DNA of 64,000 bases from Sphingomonas sp. FARSPH (GCF_003355005.1 NZ_CP029985.1:1789001-1853000), one strand, 5' to 3'; positions 1 through 8,983 are shown, counted from the stretch's first letter. A program made the numbers and translations. Notes: generated from the sequence alone by a model not told the origin.

Positions 1-251
1 TGTACGGCAAATACGGCTTTCTCGACAGCTTCAACCCCTCGTTCCGCTACACCGACGTGCGGCTCGAAACGGGATCGGTCGATGCCACGCGCGGCTGGGT
101 GGCGCGCGACTACCTCGGGATCGACCAGGGCGCGATCGCCGGCGCGGTCGCCAACATGCGCGACGAGGGCGTGTGGCGGGTCATGCGGCGCTCGCCGACG
201 ATCCGCCGCGGCCTGCAACGCGCAGGCTTCACCGGAGGGTGGCTGGGATGA
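1..251 (+). CDS. GH144-like glucoamylase-domain protein, C-terminal end (partial)
   Basis: Only the last 82 residues are in the window; the open frame runs in from the left edge (first complete codon at 3) and stops at 249-251. The tail reads YGKYGFLDSFNPSF near its start, then GWVARDYLGIDQG, and ends with VMRRSPTIRRGLQRAGFTGG. From family knowledge this is the typical C-terminus of the 'glycoamylase' domain family (PF10091), which includes GH144 endo-beta-1,2-glucanases. It is probably a secreted or periplasmic glucan hydrolase, but the substrate cannot be read from the tail. Its TGA overlaps the ATG of the following halogenase (ATGA), so the two are co-translated. Confidence is good for the family and low for the substrate. 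Confidence 0.75.
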   Translation, partial: YGKYGFLDSFNPSFRYTDVRLETGSVDATRGWVARDYLGIDQGAIAGAVANMRDEGVWRVMRRSPTIRRGLQRAGFTGGWLG

Positions 252-1792
252 CGCACGCCGAAGCCGCCTCCCATCCCAATCCCCCGATCAAGACGATCAC
301 CATCGTCGGTGGCGGCACCGCGGGGTGGATGACCGCCGCGCTGCTGTCGCGCCTGTTCCTCGGCGCCTACACGATCCGGCTGATCGAATCGGAGGAGATC
401 GGCACGATCGGCGTCGGCGAGGCGACGATCCCCGCGATCCGCACGTTCAACGGCCTGGCCGGCATCGACGAATTCGACTTCGCCCGCGCGACGCAGGCGA
501 CGTTCAAGCTCGGCATCGAGTTCCGCAACTGGGGCGGCATCGGCGACAGCTACGTCCACGGTTTCGGCAAGATCGGGCAGGACCTCTACTGGCTGCATTG
601 CCACCAGTTCTGGCTGAAGGCGCGTGCCGCCGGCCGCGCCAAGCATCTCGACCTCTACGCGCTCAACACGCTGGCAGCGCGGATGAACCGCTTCGCGCTG
701 CCCGATCCGTCGAACCCGCATTCGCCGATGGCGGACCTCGACTATGCCTATCATTTCGACGCGTCGCTGTTCGCGCGCTTCCTGCGCGGGCGGGCGGAGG
801 CGGCGGGGGTGACCCGGATCGAGGGGCGGATCGTCGCCGCCAACCGACGCGGGCACGACGGCTTCCTCGACCATGTCGTGCTCGCCGACGGGCGCACGGT
901 CGACGGCGATCTGTTCGTCGACTGTTCGGGTATGCGCGGGCTGCTGATCGGCGATGCGATGGGCATCGGCTACGAGGACTGGAACCAGTGGCTGCTGTGC
1001 GACCGCGCGCTGGCGGTGCCGAGCGCGCGGGGGCCGGGGCCGCTGACGCCCTATACCCGGTCGACCGCGCATGCCGCCGGGTGGCAATGGCGCATCCCGT
1101 TGCAGCATCGCACCGGCAACGGCCACGTCTATGCCAGCCAGTTCGTGTCGGACGACGCCGCGGCGGATACGCTGCGCGCGCATCTCGACACGCCTGCGCT
1201 CGGCGATCCGCGGCCCGTCCGCTTCCGTCCCGGCAAGCGCCATCGAGCGTGGGAGAAGAACGTCGTCGCGCTGGGTCTAGCCGGTGGCTTTCTCGAACCG
1301 CTCGAATCGACCAGCATCCACCTGATCCAGACCGGCATCCTGCGCCTGATCGCGCTGTTCCCGGGCCGCGGTTTCAATGCCGCCGACATCGACGAATACA
1401 ATCGGCAGACCGATTTCGAATATCGCGACGTGCGCGATTTCATCATCGCCCATTACAAGGTGACCGAGCGCGACGATTCCGAATTCTGGCGATACCTGAA
1501 GGCGATGGACGTGCCCGACAGCCTGACCGAACGGCTCGATCTGTTTCGTGCGTCGGCGCGCTTCTTCATGCATGGCAAGGCGGAACTGTTCCGCGAGGAA
1601 AGCTGGGTGCAGGTGCTGCTCGGCCAGCGGCTCGAGGCGGCGTACGATCCGATGGTCGACATGATCCCCGCCCAGGAGGCGAACGCGTTCCTGCGCGATG
1701 TCGAGGACGTGGTGGCCGATGTCGCGAGGGGCCTGCCGACGCATGAGGCGTTCATCGCCCGCCATTGCCAGGCGCCTGCCACCGCAGCCTGA
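248..1792 (+). CDS. Tryptophan halogenase family flavoprotein (copy 1)
   Basis: This 514-residue flavin-dependent halogenase-type protein has an N-terminal FAD-binding GGGTAGWM motif at about residues 19-26, the conserved halogenase lysine in the segment TFKLGIEF (K87), and the halogenase signature WxWxIP as WQWRIP at residues 279-284. Known family members use FADH2, oxygen and halide to make HOCl or HOBr, which the lysine directs onto an aromatic substrate. The start was chosen at the ATG overlapping the previous stop (ATGA), because the GGG motif then lies near the N-terminus as usual; longer in-frame starts would read into the upstream gene. Like many sphingomonad and Caulobacter homologues it lies beside a TonB receptor and glycoside hydrolases rather than in a natural-product cluster. 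Its substrate is unknown. Confidence 0.88.
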   Translation: MTHAEAASHPNPPIKTITIVGGGTAGWMTAALLSRLFLGAYTIRLIESEEIGTIGVGEATIPAIRTFNGLAGIDEFDFARATQATFKLGIEFRNWGGIGDSYVHGFGKIGQDLYWLHCHQFWLKARAAGRAKHLDLYALNTLAARMNRFALPDPSNPHSPMADLDYAYHFDASLFARFLRGRAEAAGVTRIEGRIVAANRRGHDGFLDHVVLADGRTVDGDLFVDCSGMRGLLIGDAMGIGYEDWNQWLLCDRALAVPSARGPGPLTPYTRSTAHAAGWQWRIPLQHRTGNGHVYASQFVSDDAAADTLRAHLDTPALGDPRPVRFRPGKRHRAWEKNVVALGLAGGFLEPLESTSIHLIQTGILRLIALFPGRGFNAADIDEYNRQTDFEYRDVRDFIIAHYKVTERDDSEFWRYLKAMDVPDSLTERLDLFRASARFFMHGKAELFREESWVQVLLGQRLEAAYDPMVDMIPAQEANAFLRDVEDVVADVARGLPTHEAFIARHCQAPATAA

Positions 1793-1862
1793 TGCGCGGG
1801 GGAGACTGTGACAGTTCGGCAACAACCGGAATGATAGTGAAACGCGCCTGACGTGGCTGGTT

Positions 1863-1894
1863 GTAACCGGTTACGGTGGCGAGTAACCGGTTCC
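1863..1894. promoter_or_regulatory. Tandem LacI-type operators upstream of TonB receptor 1
   Basis: GTAACCGGTTAC at 1863-1874 is a perfect 12-bp palindrome. A second copy with one mismatch pair, GTAACCGGTTCC, is at 1883-1894. Their centres are 20 bp apart, about two helical turns, about 100 bp before the receptor start. Palindromes with a central CG are typical LacI-family operators. The sequence differs from the TGAATACGTATG sites at 8984 and 14855, so a different regulator, not in this window, probably binds here. Confidence 0.6.
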
Positions 1895-1981
1895 ATACGC
1901 CCTTCGCGATCCGTGGAGTCGACGCGCGTCGTCCATGCGCCACGGAAGCAAAAAGGGGCTGGTGATGGTGAGGGGATGAAC

Positions 1982-4900
1982 ATGGCTTCCAGGATTCAAC
2001 GCGCGCACGTCCGTCGCGGCATTTCGGCAGCGGCGCTCGCCGCGGCACTGGTCTTCGGCGCGCCCGCGCTTGCGCAGGCGACGTCGACCTTGCGCGGCCA
2101 CGTCGAGGGGCCGACCGGCACGACGGTGACGATCACCGATCTGACGACGGGCCAGGTCATCACCGCGCGCACCAACGCGACCGGCGACTATACCATCCCC
2201 GGCATCCGCCCGAGCACGTATCGCGTCGACGTCGCCGGGCAGAAGCCCGAACAGGTCGTCGTGCCGATCGGCCAGATCATCACCGCCGACATCGGCACGC
2301 CCGATCAGGCCGCCGAAACCACCACCGTCACGGGCAAGAACGCCGGCGACATCATCGTCACCGGCCGCCGCACGCAGGAAGTGCGCACCGCCGAGGTCGC
2401 GACCAACGTGTCGCAGCAGCAGATCGAAAGCCTGCCGCAGAGCGACCGCAACTTCCTGAATTTCGCCGCGCTCGCGCCCGGCGTCGCCGTCACGCCGGGC
2501 CGCGGCAACCGTCAGGTGCAGGCGGGCGGCGTCAGCGCCGACAACATCAACGTCTTCATCGATGGCCTCAGCCTCAAGAACCAGGTCAACCACGGCGGCG
2601 TCGCCGGCCAGAACTTCAGCCAGGGCAATCCCTTCCCGCAGCTGGCGGTGCAGGAGTTCAAGGTCGACACGCAGAACTTCAAGGCCGAATACGAACAGGC
2701 CGGCTCCGCGATCATCACCGCGGTGACCAAGTCGGGCGGCACGTCGTTCCACGGCACCTTGTTCGGGGAATGGCAGCCGAGCTCGTTCTACGGCACGAAA
2801 TATTTCGATCGTCCGGGCAACGCCAACAACATCGACGGCTCGCGCAAGCAGGGCGATTACGACCGCAAGCAATATGGTGGCGACCTGGGCGGCCCGATCA
2901 TCAAGGACGTGCTGCACTTCTACGGCGCGTTCGAGGCGACCGACCAAAAGGCGCCGTCGAAAGCCGTGCTGCTCGGCAACACCAACGCGACCGATCCGAC
3001 GCAGATCGTACCGCAGGCGATCGCGCAGCAATATAACGGCAGCTATCCGCAGGACTTCCACCAGAAGCTCTACTTCGGCAAGCTGACCGCCTTCGTCAGC
3101 AACGCCGACACGGTGAACTTCAGCGGCTTCTTCCGCCGCGAAAGCAATCTCGCTGACTTCGGCGACACGTCGGTCCCGTCGCACGGCCATCTGTTGCAAT
3201 CGAAGATCGACCTGTACCAGCTCGAATGGAACCATCGCGGCGACAACTGGCTGAACGAGGCGACCGTCGCCTATAATACGGTGTTCAACGGCACGCCGCG
3301 CACCAGCAGCGGCCCGGAAATCAACCTGGGCTTGCCGGGCGCCGTCGTCGCGCAGCTCGGCACCAACGGTTTCGAACAGGCCGACAACCAGAAGACGTGG
3401 ACGTTCAAGAACAACGTCACCTTCTTCGGGCACGGGCATATCGTGAAGGCGGGGGCGAAGGTTTCGCTCAACGACCTGTCGCGATCCGAAGACAATCTGG
3501 GCAACGGCGCCTATTATTTCCGGCCGTCGACCTACACGACCTTCGACGCATCCACCCCGCTGCAGGCGGCGGTGTCGGTCGTGCCGGTGCGTCCGGCGAT
3601 GGCCAAGGATACGCAGATCGGCGTGTTCATCCAGGACGACTGGACAGTCAATTCGCATCTGACGGTCAACGCCGGCCTGCGCTGGGATTACGAGACCAAC
3701 GCGAAGAACGAGAAGTTCGTGACGCCCGCCGGTATCGTCACCGCACTGCGCAACTATCAGCCGTGGCAGGCCGCGGGGATCAACCCGAACGATTACATCT
3801 CCACCGGCACCAATCGTAAGCCCTATTGGAAGGCGTTCCAGCCGCGCCTGGGCGTTTCCTACGACGTCAACGGCGACCGCGATCTGGTGCTCTTCGCGGG
3901 CGCGGGTCGCTATTACGATCGACCCTTGTTCATCGCGTCGGGGATCGAAACCGTGAAGGCGCTATACCAGCGCACCGTCACGCTCAGCTTCTGCGACGGT
4001 CCGGGGCAGCCGACCTGCGCCTCGGTGCGTGCCGGCAACAACGGCGCGCTGCCCGCGACGACGCTGGCGTGGAATGCGAACTACAAGAATGTCGATGCGC
4101 TGCGCGCCGCCGCGACCGCGACCGGTGTCGGCGGCGACGTGTGGCTGCTCAACAACGATACCAAGCTGCCCTATTCGGATCAGTTCAACTTCGGCATGCG
4201 CAAGCGGGTCGGCGCGATCCAGACGTCGGTCACCTTCAGCCACGTGCGCAGCCACAACATCTTCAAATACGTCCGCGGCAACCGCCTGCCCAATGGCCAG
4301 TATACGACGCAGGGCGATCAGTGGATCGAGGACAATTTCCCGGCGCAGGGCATCCTGCCCGGCTATAGCGGCAAGCTGAACATCGGGTCGAACGACGGCA
4401 AGGCCTACTACACCGCCGTCTACTTCACCGCTGAAAAGCCGTTCGTCACCGGATCGCGGTGGGGCTTTACCTCGACGCTGACGTTGCAGCGCGCGCGGTC
4501 GAACGTCGCGCAGGAATTGCAGGGCGACGAATTCTACAACGGTCCGCGCGTCGATGCCTATGGCATCAACTATGTCGCGGGCGTCGAGAAGTGGCGCTTC
4601 GTCGGCACCGGCATCGCGCGCGGTCCATGGGATACCAAGCTGTCGGTCACCGGCACGTTCAGCTCGGGTCCGTCGTTCGGTCAGGTCATCAGCCGTCCCG
4701 CACCTGCAGAGTTCCTTAATTCAAGCGGGACCTACGGCAATTTCGGCGGCGTGTTCTGGCCCGACCAGATCGTCGGCTATGCCTCGGTTGATGCGCGCAT
4801 TTCGAAGACGTTCACGATGCCATGGGGCCACGATCTCGAGGTCAATTTCGCGGCGTTCAATATCTTCGATTCGGTCAACCGCACCTATTCGGCATGGGGC

Positions 4901-4990
4901 GCGGGATCGGGTGTGAACCCGACCAAGCGCGAAAACGACACGCAGGGCGTGCCGCGCTCGTTCCAGGTCGGCGCGCGCTACAAGTTCTGA
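1982..4990 (+). CDS. TonB-dependent receptor with carboxypeptidase-regulatory-like N-terminal domain
   Basis: This outer-membrane receptor of 1002 residues has a signal peptide ending ...APALAQA. A small beta-sandwich domain follows (about residues 30-105; TLRGHVEGPTGTTV, ATGDYTIPGI), of the CarboxypepD_reg/Oar type. A TonB box-like stretch and plug (IIVTGRRTQEVRTAEVA; DNINVFIDGLSLKN) come next, then a 22-strand-type barrel ending in an aromatic residue (VGARYKF). This architecture is common in receptors for large glycans or peptides. The start at 1982 is preferred over the ATG at 1976 because GAGGGG at 1970-1975 is then correctly spaced. It stands alone behind two palindromic operators, so it is probably repressed until a sugar inducer is present. 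The ligand is not known; neighbouring glycoside hydrolases suggest an oligosaccharide. Confidence 0.88.
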   Translation: MASRIQRAHVRRGISAAALAAALVFGAPALAQATSTLRGHVEGPTGTTVTITDLTTGQVITARTNATGDYTIPGIRPSTYRVDVAGQKPEQVVVPIGQIITADIGTPDQAAETTTVTGKNAGDIIVTGRRTQEVRTAEVATNVSQQQIESLPQSDRNFLNFAALAPGVAVTPGRGNRQVQAGGVSADNINVFIDGLSLKNQVNHGGVAGQNFSQGNPFPQLAVQEFKVDTQNFKAEYEQAGSAIITAVTKSGGTSFHGTLFGEWQPSSFYGTKYFDRPGNANNIDGSRKQGDYDRKQYGGDLGGPIIKDVLHFYGAFEATDQKAPSKAVLLGNTNATDPTQIVPQAIAQQYNGSYPQDFHQKLYFGKLTAFVSNADTVNFSGFFRRESNLADFGDTSVPSHGHLLQSKIDLYQLEWNHRGDNWLNEATVAYNTVFNGTPRTSSGPEINLGLPGAVVAQLGTNGFEQADNQKTWTFKNNVTFFGHGHIVKAGAKVSLNDLSRSEDNLGNGAYYFRPSTYTTFDASTPLQAAVSVVPVRPAMAKDTQIGVFIQDDWTVNSHLTVNAGLRWDYETNAKNEKFVTPAGIVTALRNYQPWQAAGINPNDYISTGTNRKPYWKAFQPRLGVSYDVNGDRDLVLFAGAGRYYDRPLFIASGIETVKALYQRTVTLSFCDGPGQPTCASVRAGNNGALPATTLAWNANYKNVDALRAAATATGVGGDVWLLNNDTKLPYSDQFNFGMRKRVGAIQTSVTFSHVRSHNIFKYVRGNRLPNGQYTTQGDQWIEDNFPAQGILPGYSGKLNIGSNDGKAYYTAVYFTAEKPFVTGSRWGFTSTLTLQRARSNVAQELQGDEFYNGPRVDAYGINYVAGVEKWRFVGTGIARGPWDTKLSVTGTFSSGPSFGQVISRPAPAEFLNSSGTYGNFGGVFWPDQIVGYASVDARISKTFTMPWGHDLEVNFAAFNIFDSVNRTYSAWGAGSGVNPTKRENDTQGVPRSFQVGARYKF

Positions 4991-5018
4991 GTGTAAATTA
5001 GAGAAAATTAGCGGATAA

Positions 5019-5052
5019 TGCCCGCCACATTTGCATAATATGGTGGCGGGCA
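5019..5052. terminator. Hairpin after TonB receptor 1, convergent with the AT-rich gene
   Basis: TGCCCGCCAC (5019-5028) and GTGGCGGGCA (5043-5052) form a perfect 10-bp stem with a 14-nt loop, between the stops of two convergent genes. There is no clean U-run on either strand (TGAATAAAA on plus), so intrinsic termination is likely but unproven. Confidence 0.55.
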
Positions 5053-5069
5053 TGAATAAAAGTGAAGAA

Positions 5070-5441
5070 TTAGAAGTTTCCGCAGACTGGAGTCCCGCTG
5101 CCTACTGTTCCTGTCCGTGAGTCGTAATTGAATATATAAACACATCGCGGAGCCCCGTTATATACGGGAACCTCATGCTTTGCTGGACCATAAACATAGG
5201 TATAATAAGAGCCCAAAACATCAACAATGTGTGACGCTGTCCAGTCGTTGACTGGCTGGCTATTGACGTAAAATATATAGCCGGAGTCCATTTTTTCTTG
5301 GACTATTCTTATCCATTCATCCCGGCCTTGTTGGGTAAATTGAGATAATATAGTGTATCCTTTATAGGTATCTTGGGCGGATAGTTCTTGCGGGGTCATA
5401 AAAAGCGACGCTAGAAAGAATGTCAAAATCTTGATGCGCAT
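5070..5441 (-). CDS. Hypothetical small secreted protein in AT-rich patch
   Basis: The product is a 123-residue protein of unknown function. The start at 5441 gives a good signal peptide (MRIKILTFFLASLFM..., cleavage near LSAQ) and has AGGGAG about 8 bases upstream; the longer open frame upstream lacks these. The mature part is rich in Tyr, Asp and Gly (TYKGYTILSQFTQQGRDEWI; VYIFNYDSRTGTVG) and has two cysteines near the C-terminus (PRCVYIF and PVCGNF) that could pair in the periplasm. Base composition is visibly much more AT-rich than all flanking genes, and the codons follow that, which suggests recent acquisition. No family was recognised. It converges on the TonB receptor gene. Confidence 0.6.
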   Translation of the reverse strand: MRIKILTFFLASLFMTPQELSAQDTYKGYTILSQFTQQGRDEWIRIVQEKMDSGYIFYVNSQPVNDWTASHIVDVLGSYYTYVYGPAKHEVPVYNGAPRCVYIFNYDSRTGTVGSGTPVCGNF

Positions 5442-5746
5442 CACGAGACACTCCCTATGAAAGGTTATTTTCTCGACTACCTTGAGAAGATCCCGGTGAT
5501 ATATATAAGGCGGTGTGCACAGATCGGCAATGTTAATTGCGTCGCAAATGGCATGTTTCGCAAGTAGATTCGTCAAATATCGTAGATACAGAATGCACGT
5601 TTAGAAAAAGCCATTTGCCGCCTCGTTTCTACATATTTTGCACGCTGATCGACTCAGCGAAAGTCCGGGGCCGTATGGAGTCGTTAGGCAAACATCTGGC
5701 CCACCCCGTGGCTCCACCGAAACGCCCCGATCGTGAGCGCGCCAGC
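5442..5746. other. AT-rich intergenic segment
   Basis: About 300 bases without a convincing gene lie between the divergent starts of the small secreted protein and the first DUF6445 protein. The left two thirds share the low GC of the 5070-5441 gene and probably hold promoters for both directions. GC returns to the host level at about 5650. An in-frame ATG at 5675 could extend the DUF6445 protein by 24 residues, but the added residues do not resemble the family. No repeat or insertion-sequence end was seen. Confidence 0.5.
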
Positions 5747-6427
5747 ATGACCCCCAGCCTGATCCGCGTCGGCGCAACGCAGAGCCCGGTCGTTATCGTC
5801 GATGATGCGACCGGCGATCCCGCTCGTATCGTCGACCTCGCCGCCGCGCTGGCACCCTTCCCGACCATGTCCGGCAGTTACTATCCCGGCGTCCGGCGCG
5901 TGCTGACGCCGGCGGACGGCGCGGCGCACGATTATGCGACCGGGCTGCTCCACGCCCTTGCCCCCTTTATCGGCGGCGCGTTCGACGTCGACGGCTTCGA
6001 CTGGATCGAGGGGAGCTTCTCGATCGTCACCGCGGATCCCGCCGCGCTGTCGCCGGCGCAGCGCGCGCCGCATTTCGATGCGGCCGACCCCGCTTACATC
6101 GCGGTGCTCCATTATCTGTCCGACACCCCCGGCACCGGCACCGCTTTCTATCGCCAGCGCAGCACCGGGATCGAGCGCGTCGACGCCGCTAACCGCGCCG
6201 CCTTCGTCGCCGCCGCGCGCCGCGACAGCGCCGCGCTTACGGGCTACACCAACGCCAGCAACGCCGCCTTCGAACAGATTGGCGCGGTTGAAGCGAAACG
6301 CGACCGGGTCGTCCTCTACCAGGGGTGCCTGCTCCATTCGGGCATCATTCCGCCGGGCATGCCGATGAGCGCCGACCCGCGCATCGGCCGCCTGACCGCC
6401 AACCTCTTCATCCAGGCGCAACGATGA
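5747..6427 (+). CDS. DUF6445 family protein (copy 1), possible Fe(II)/2OG-type fold
   Basis: This 226-residue cytoplasmic protein (no signal peptide) matches the DUF6445 family often found beside tryptophan-halogenase-like genes in sphingomonads. It starts with a strand-rich PVVIVDDATGDP segment, followed by YPGVRRVL. It then shows HFD (H109-x-D111) next to VLHYLSD, a GTAFYRQRSTGIE block, a second histidine in LLHSGIIPPG (H197) and an arginine in GRLTANLF (R215). The HxD...H...R order resembles the metal and co-substrate ligands of 2-oxoglutarate dioxygenases; that reading is inference. Start 5747 gives the length of the second copy; an ATG at 5675 is an alternative. Its stop overlaps the GH43 start (ATGA). 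No function has been shown for the family to my knowledge. Confidence 0.72.
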   Translation: MTPSLIRVGATQSPVVIVDDATGDPARIVDLAAALAPFPTMSGSYYPGVRRVLTPADGAAHDYATGLLHALAPFIGGAFDVDGFDWIEGSFSIVTADPAALSPAQRAPHFDAADPAYIAVLHYLSDTPGTGTAFYRQRSTGIERVDAANRAAFVAAARRDSAALTGYTNASNAAFEQIGAVEAKRDRVVLYQGCLLHSGIIPPGMPMSADPRIGRLTANLFIQAQR

Positions 6428-8211
6428 TCGCCAGCCTTCTTCTCGCCGCGGCGGCGCAGCACACCTACGCCAACCCGGTCGACATCGACTATCGCTACAA
6501 TTTCGAACAGGTGAACGAGGGCGTATCGTACCGCACCGGCGCGGACCCGGTGATCGTGCCGTTCAAGGGCGCCTATTATCTCTTCCTGACGCTGGCGGAC
6601 GGATATTGGCGATCGACTGATCTCGTCACCTGGCGCTTCGTCACGCCCAGCCGCTGGCCGGCGGAGGGAATCGTCGCGCCCGCGGTGACGTCGGATGGCG
6701 AGCGTTTGCTCATCATGCCGTCGATGACGACGCAGGGGACGATCTACGCGACCAGCGATCCCGCGAGCGGCCGAATCGACTATTTCGTGCGCCGTATGCC
6801 GGCCTTGCCCAATGCGGTGAAATCGGGGCTGGAGGACACGATCAAGCCGGGGCAGGTGCCGCCCGGCCCGTGGGACCCGGACTTGTTCCAGGACGATGAC
6901 AAGCGCTGGTACCTTTATTGGAACTCGTCGAACGTCTTTCCGATCTACGGCGCGCCCGTATCGTTCGCCGATGGCAGGATGACGTACGGCACGCCGCGCC
7001 GCTCATTCATCCTGCTCGATCCGGACAGGCACGGCTGGGAGCGGTTCGGGCAGGATCATAGCGGCACGCTCCCCAACGGCACGCCGATCAAGCCCTTCAT
7101 GGAGGGCGCGTGGATGACCAAGGTCGCCGGGCGATATTATCTGCAATATGGCGCGCCCGGCACCGAATATAATTCATACGCCACAGGCACGTATGTCGGC
7201 ACCTCGCCGATGGGGCCGTTCACCTATGCGCCCTACAACCCCGTCGGCTACAAGCCCGGCGGGTTCGTGCAGGGGGCGGGACACGGCAACACGTTTCAGG
7301 ACCTCAACGGCAATTGGTGGAACACCGGCACGCCGTGGATCGGCTACAACTGGACATTCGAGCGGCGGATCGGCATGTGGCCGACGGTGTTCGACGCGGA
7401 CGGGCAGATGCGCGTGTCGACGCGTTTCGGCGATTTTCCGCAGCGGATGCCGACCGCGCGGTTCACCGATCCCGATGCGCTGTTCACCGGCTGGATGCTG
7501 CTGTCCTATCGCAAGGCCGCGACGGCGAGTGCCAGCGTCGCCGGCCATGGCCCGGCGGATGCGACCGACGAAAATCCGCGCAGCTTCTGGCTGTCGCCGA
7601 CGAAGGCCGCCGGCGCGACGCTAACGATCGATCTGGGCGCGGTGAAGACGGTGCGCGCGGTGCAGGTCAATTTCGCCGATTATCAGGCGGGGCGGTTCGG
7701 CGATGCGCCCGACATCTATACCGAATTCCGGCTGGAACAGTCGCTCGACGGGCGGACGTGGCGCCCGCTTGCCCGGACGGAGGCGCCGCGGCGCGACCGG
7801 TCCAACGCCTATTTCGAACTGCCTGCACCGGTGCGCACGCGCTATGTCCGCTACGTCCACGGCCATATCGGCGGCGCGCATCTCGCGATCAGCGACCTGC
7901 GCGTGTTCGGGTCGGCGGGCGGCGCGATGCCGGGCGCGCCGACTTTGGTCGCGGCCACGCGCGGCGCCGACACGCGCGATGCCACGATCCGCTGGCGGCG
8001 GGTGCCCGGCGCGGTCGGCTACAACGTGCGCTGGGGCATCCGGCCCGACCGGCTCGCGCTGACGTATCAGGTCTTCGCGGACCGCGTCGCCGATGGCGAC
8101 GCCGCGACGCTACCGTTGCGCGCGCTGACCGTCGGCCAGCGTTACTATGTCGCGGTCGAGGCGTTCGACGAGAATGGCGTCTCGTCCTTGAGCCGCGTTG
8201 CGGCGATGTGA
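6424..8211 (+). CDS. GH43-like glycosidase with discoidin (CBM32-like) and Fn3 domains
   Basis: This 595-residue secreted or periplasmic enzyme has a short hydrophobic N-terminus (MIASLLLAAAAQ). The five-bladed GH43-type propeller spans about residues 10-360; candidate catalytic acids are D41 (TGADPVIV, base), D153 (PWDPDLF, pKa modulator) and E227 (PFMEGAWM, acid). Residues about 365-500 look like an F5/8-type C domain (SFWLSPT, LTIDLGAVKTVRAVQV, RYVRYVHGHIGG), often a sugar-binding module. The C-terminal 90 residues look like an Fn3 domain (ATIRWRRVPGAVGYNVRWG). Family GH43 usually acts on xylosides or arabinofuranosides, but the subfamily cannot be fixed here. It is translationally coupled to the DUF6445 gene before it. 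Confidence 0.82.
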   Translation: MIASLLLAAAAQHTYANPVDIDYRYNFEQVNEGVSYRTGADPVIVPFKGAYYLFLTLADGYWRSTDLVTWRFVTPSRWPAEGIVAPAVTSDGERLLIMPSMTTQGTIYATSDPASGRIDYFVRRMPALPNAVKSGLEDTIKPGQVPPGPWDPDLFQDDDKRWYLYWNSSNVFPIYGAPVSFADGRMTYGTPRRSFILLDPDRHGWERFGQDHSGTLPNGTPIKPFMEGAWMTKVAGRYYLQYGAPGTEYNSYATGTYVGTSPMGPFTYAPYNPVGYKPGGFVQGAGHGNTFQDLNGNWWNTGTPWIGYNWTFERRIGMWPTVFDADGQMRVSTRFGDFPQRMPTARFTDPDALFTGWMLLSYRKAATASASVAGHGPADATDENPRSFWLSPTKAAGATLTIDLGAVKTVRAVQVNFADYQAGRFGDAPDIYTEFRLEQSLDGRTWRPLARTEAPRRDRSNAYFELPAPVRTRYVRYVHGHIGGAHLAISDLRVFGSAGGAMPGAPTLVAATRGADTRDATIRWRRVPGAVGYNVRWGIRPDRLALTYQVFADRVADGDAATLPLRALTVGQRYYVAVEAFDENGVSSLSRVAAM

Positions 8212-8266
8212 AGTCGCGCACGGCGAGGGACTTAAAGTTGCCGATCGCTGCTGCTACCCGGTCGTC

Positions 8267-8944
8267 ATGACGCCGCAGATCACCGTCACCCGCCACGGCC
8301 GCGAGGACCAGCCCGTCGTCGTCATCGACGCCTTCGCCGATGCCGAAGCTTTACGCGAAGACGCGGGCTTCCTGTCGTTCGTGCCGATCGGCGAACATTA
8401 TCCCGGGATCCGCGCGCAGGTGTCGCCCGCAATGCTGCGCCCGATGCTTGCCACGATCGCGCCGGTCGCGGCGGAGGTGTTCGGGTTGACCGACCTCGAT
8501 GTCGTCGATGCCTTCTACTCGCTGGTCACGGTGCCGCCGTCCGCGCTCGCGCCGATCCAGCGACTGCCGCATTTCGACGAGGTGTCGCCAAGCCGGCTTG
8601 CCTTGCTCCATTTCCTGTCGCCCGACGAGAGCAGCGGGACCGCCTTCTACCGCCAGCGCAGCACCGAATTCGAATCGGTCGATGCTGCGCGCCTGCCTGC
8701 CTACCGCGCCGCGCTGCAGGCCGATCTGGCGCGCCATGGTCTGCCCGATGCCGGCTATATCGCGGGCGACACGCCAATATTCGAACAGGTCGCGCTGCAT
8801 CGCGGGCGGTTCAACCGCGCGATCCTCTATCGCTCGAACACATTGCATTGCGCCTATATTCCGCCCGGCCTCGCGCTCAGCGACGACCCGTTGTCGGGGC
8901 GGCTGACGGTCAACACCTTCCTCGACGGACGGCTCGTCTTGTAA
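8267..8944 (+). CDS. DUF6445 family protein (copy 2)
   Basis: This 225-residue paralogue of the protein at 5747 begins QPVVVIDAFADA and YPGIRAQVSP, and keeps the same motif order at nearly the same places: HFD (H102, D104), LLHFLSPDESSGTAFYRQRS, LHCAYIPPG (H194) and GRLTVNTF (R212). In both copies the arginine is 18 residues after the distal histidine. It follows the GH43 gene by 55 bases in the same direction, so the GH43 gene is sandwiched between two DUF6445 genes. Its start at 8267 gives a protein without a signal peptide, and a role in the cytoplasm is inferred. Function is unknown. Confidence 0.72.
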   Translation: MTPQITVTRHGREDQPVVVIDAFADAEALREDAGFLSFVPIGEHYPGIRAQVSPAMLRPMLATIAPVAAEVFGLTDLDVVDAFYSLVTVPPSALAPIQRLPHFDEVSPSRLALLHFLSPDESSGTAFYRQRSTEFESVDAARLPAYRAALQADLARHGLPDAGYIAGDTPIFEQVALHRGRFNRAILYRSNTLHCAYIPPGLALSDDPLSGRLTVNTFLDGRLVL

Positions 8945-8983
8945 CGCTCTGTTGCCCGAATATCACGCCGCGATCCGGCGGCA

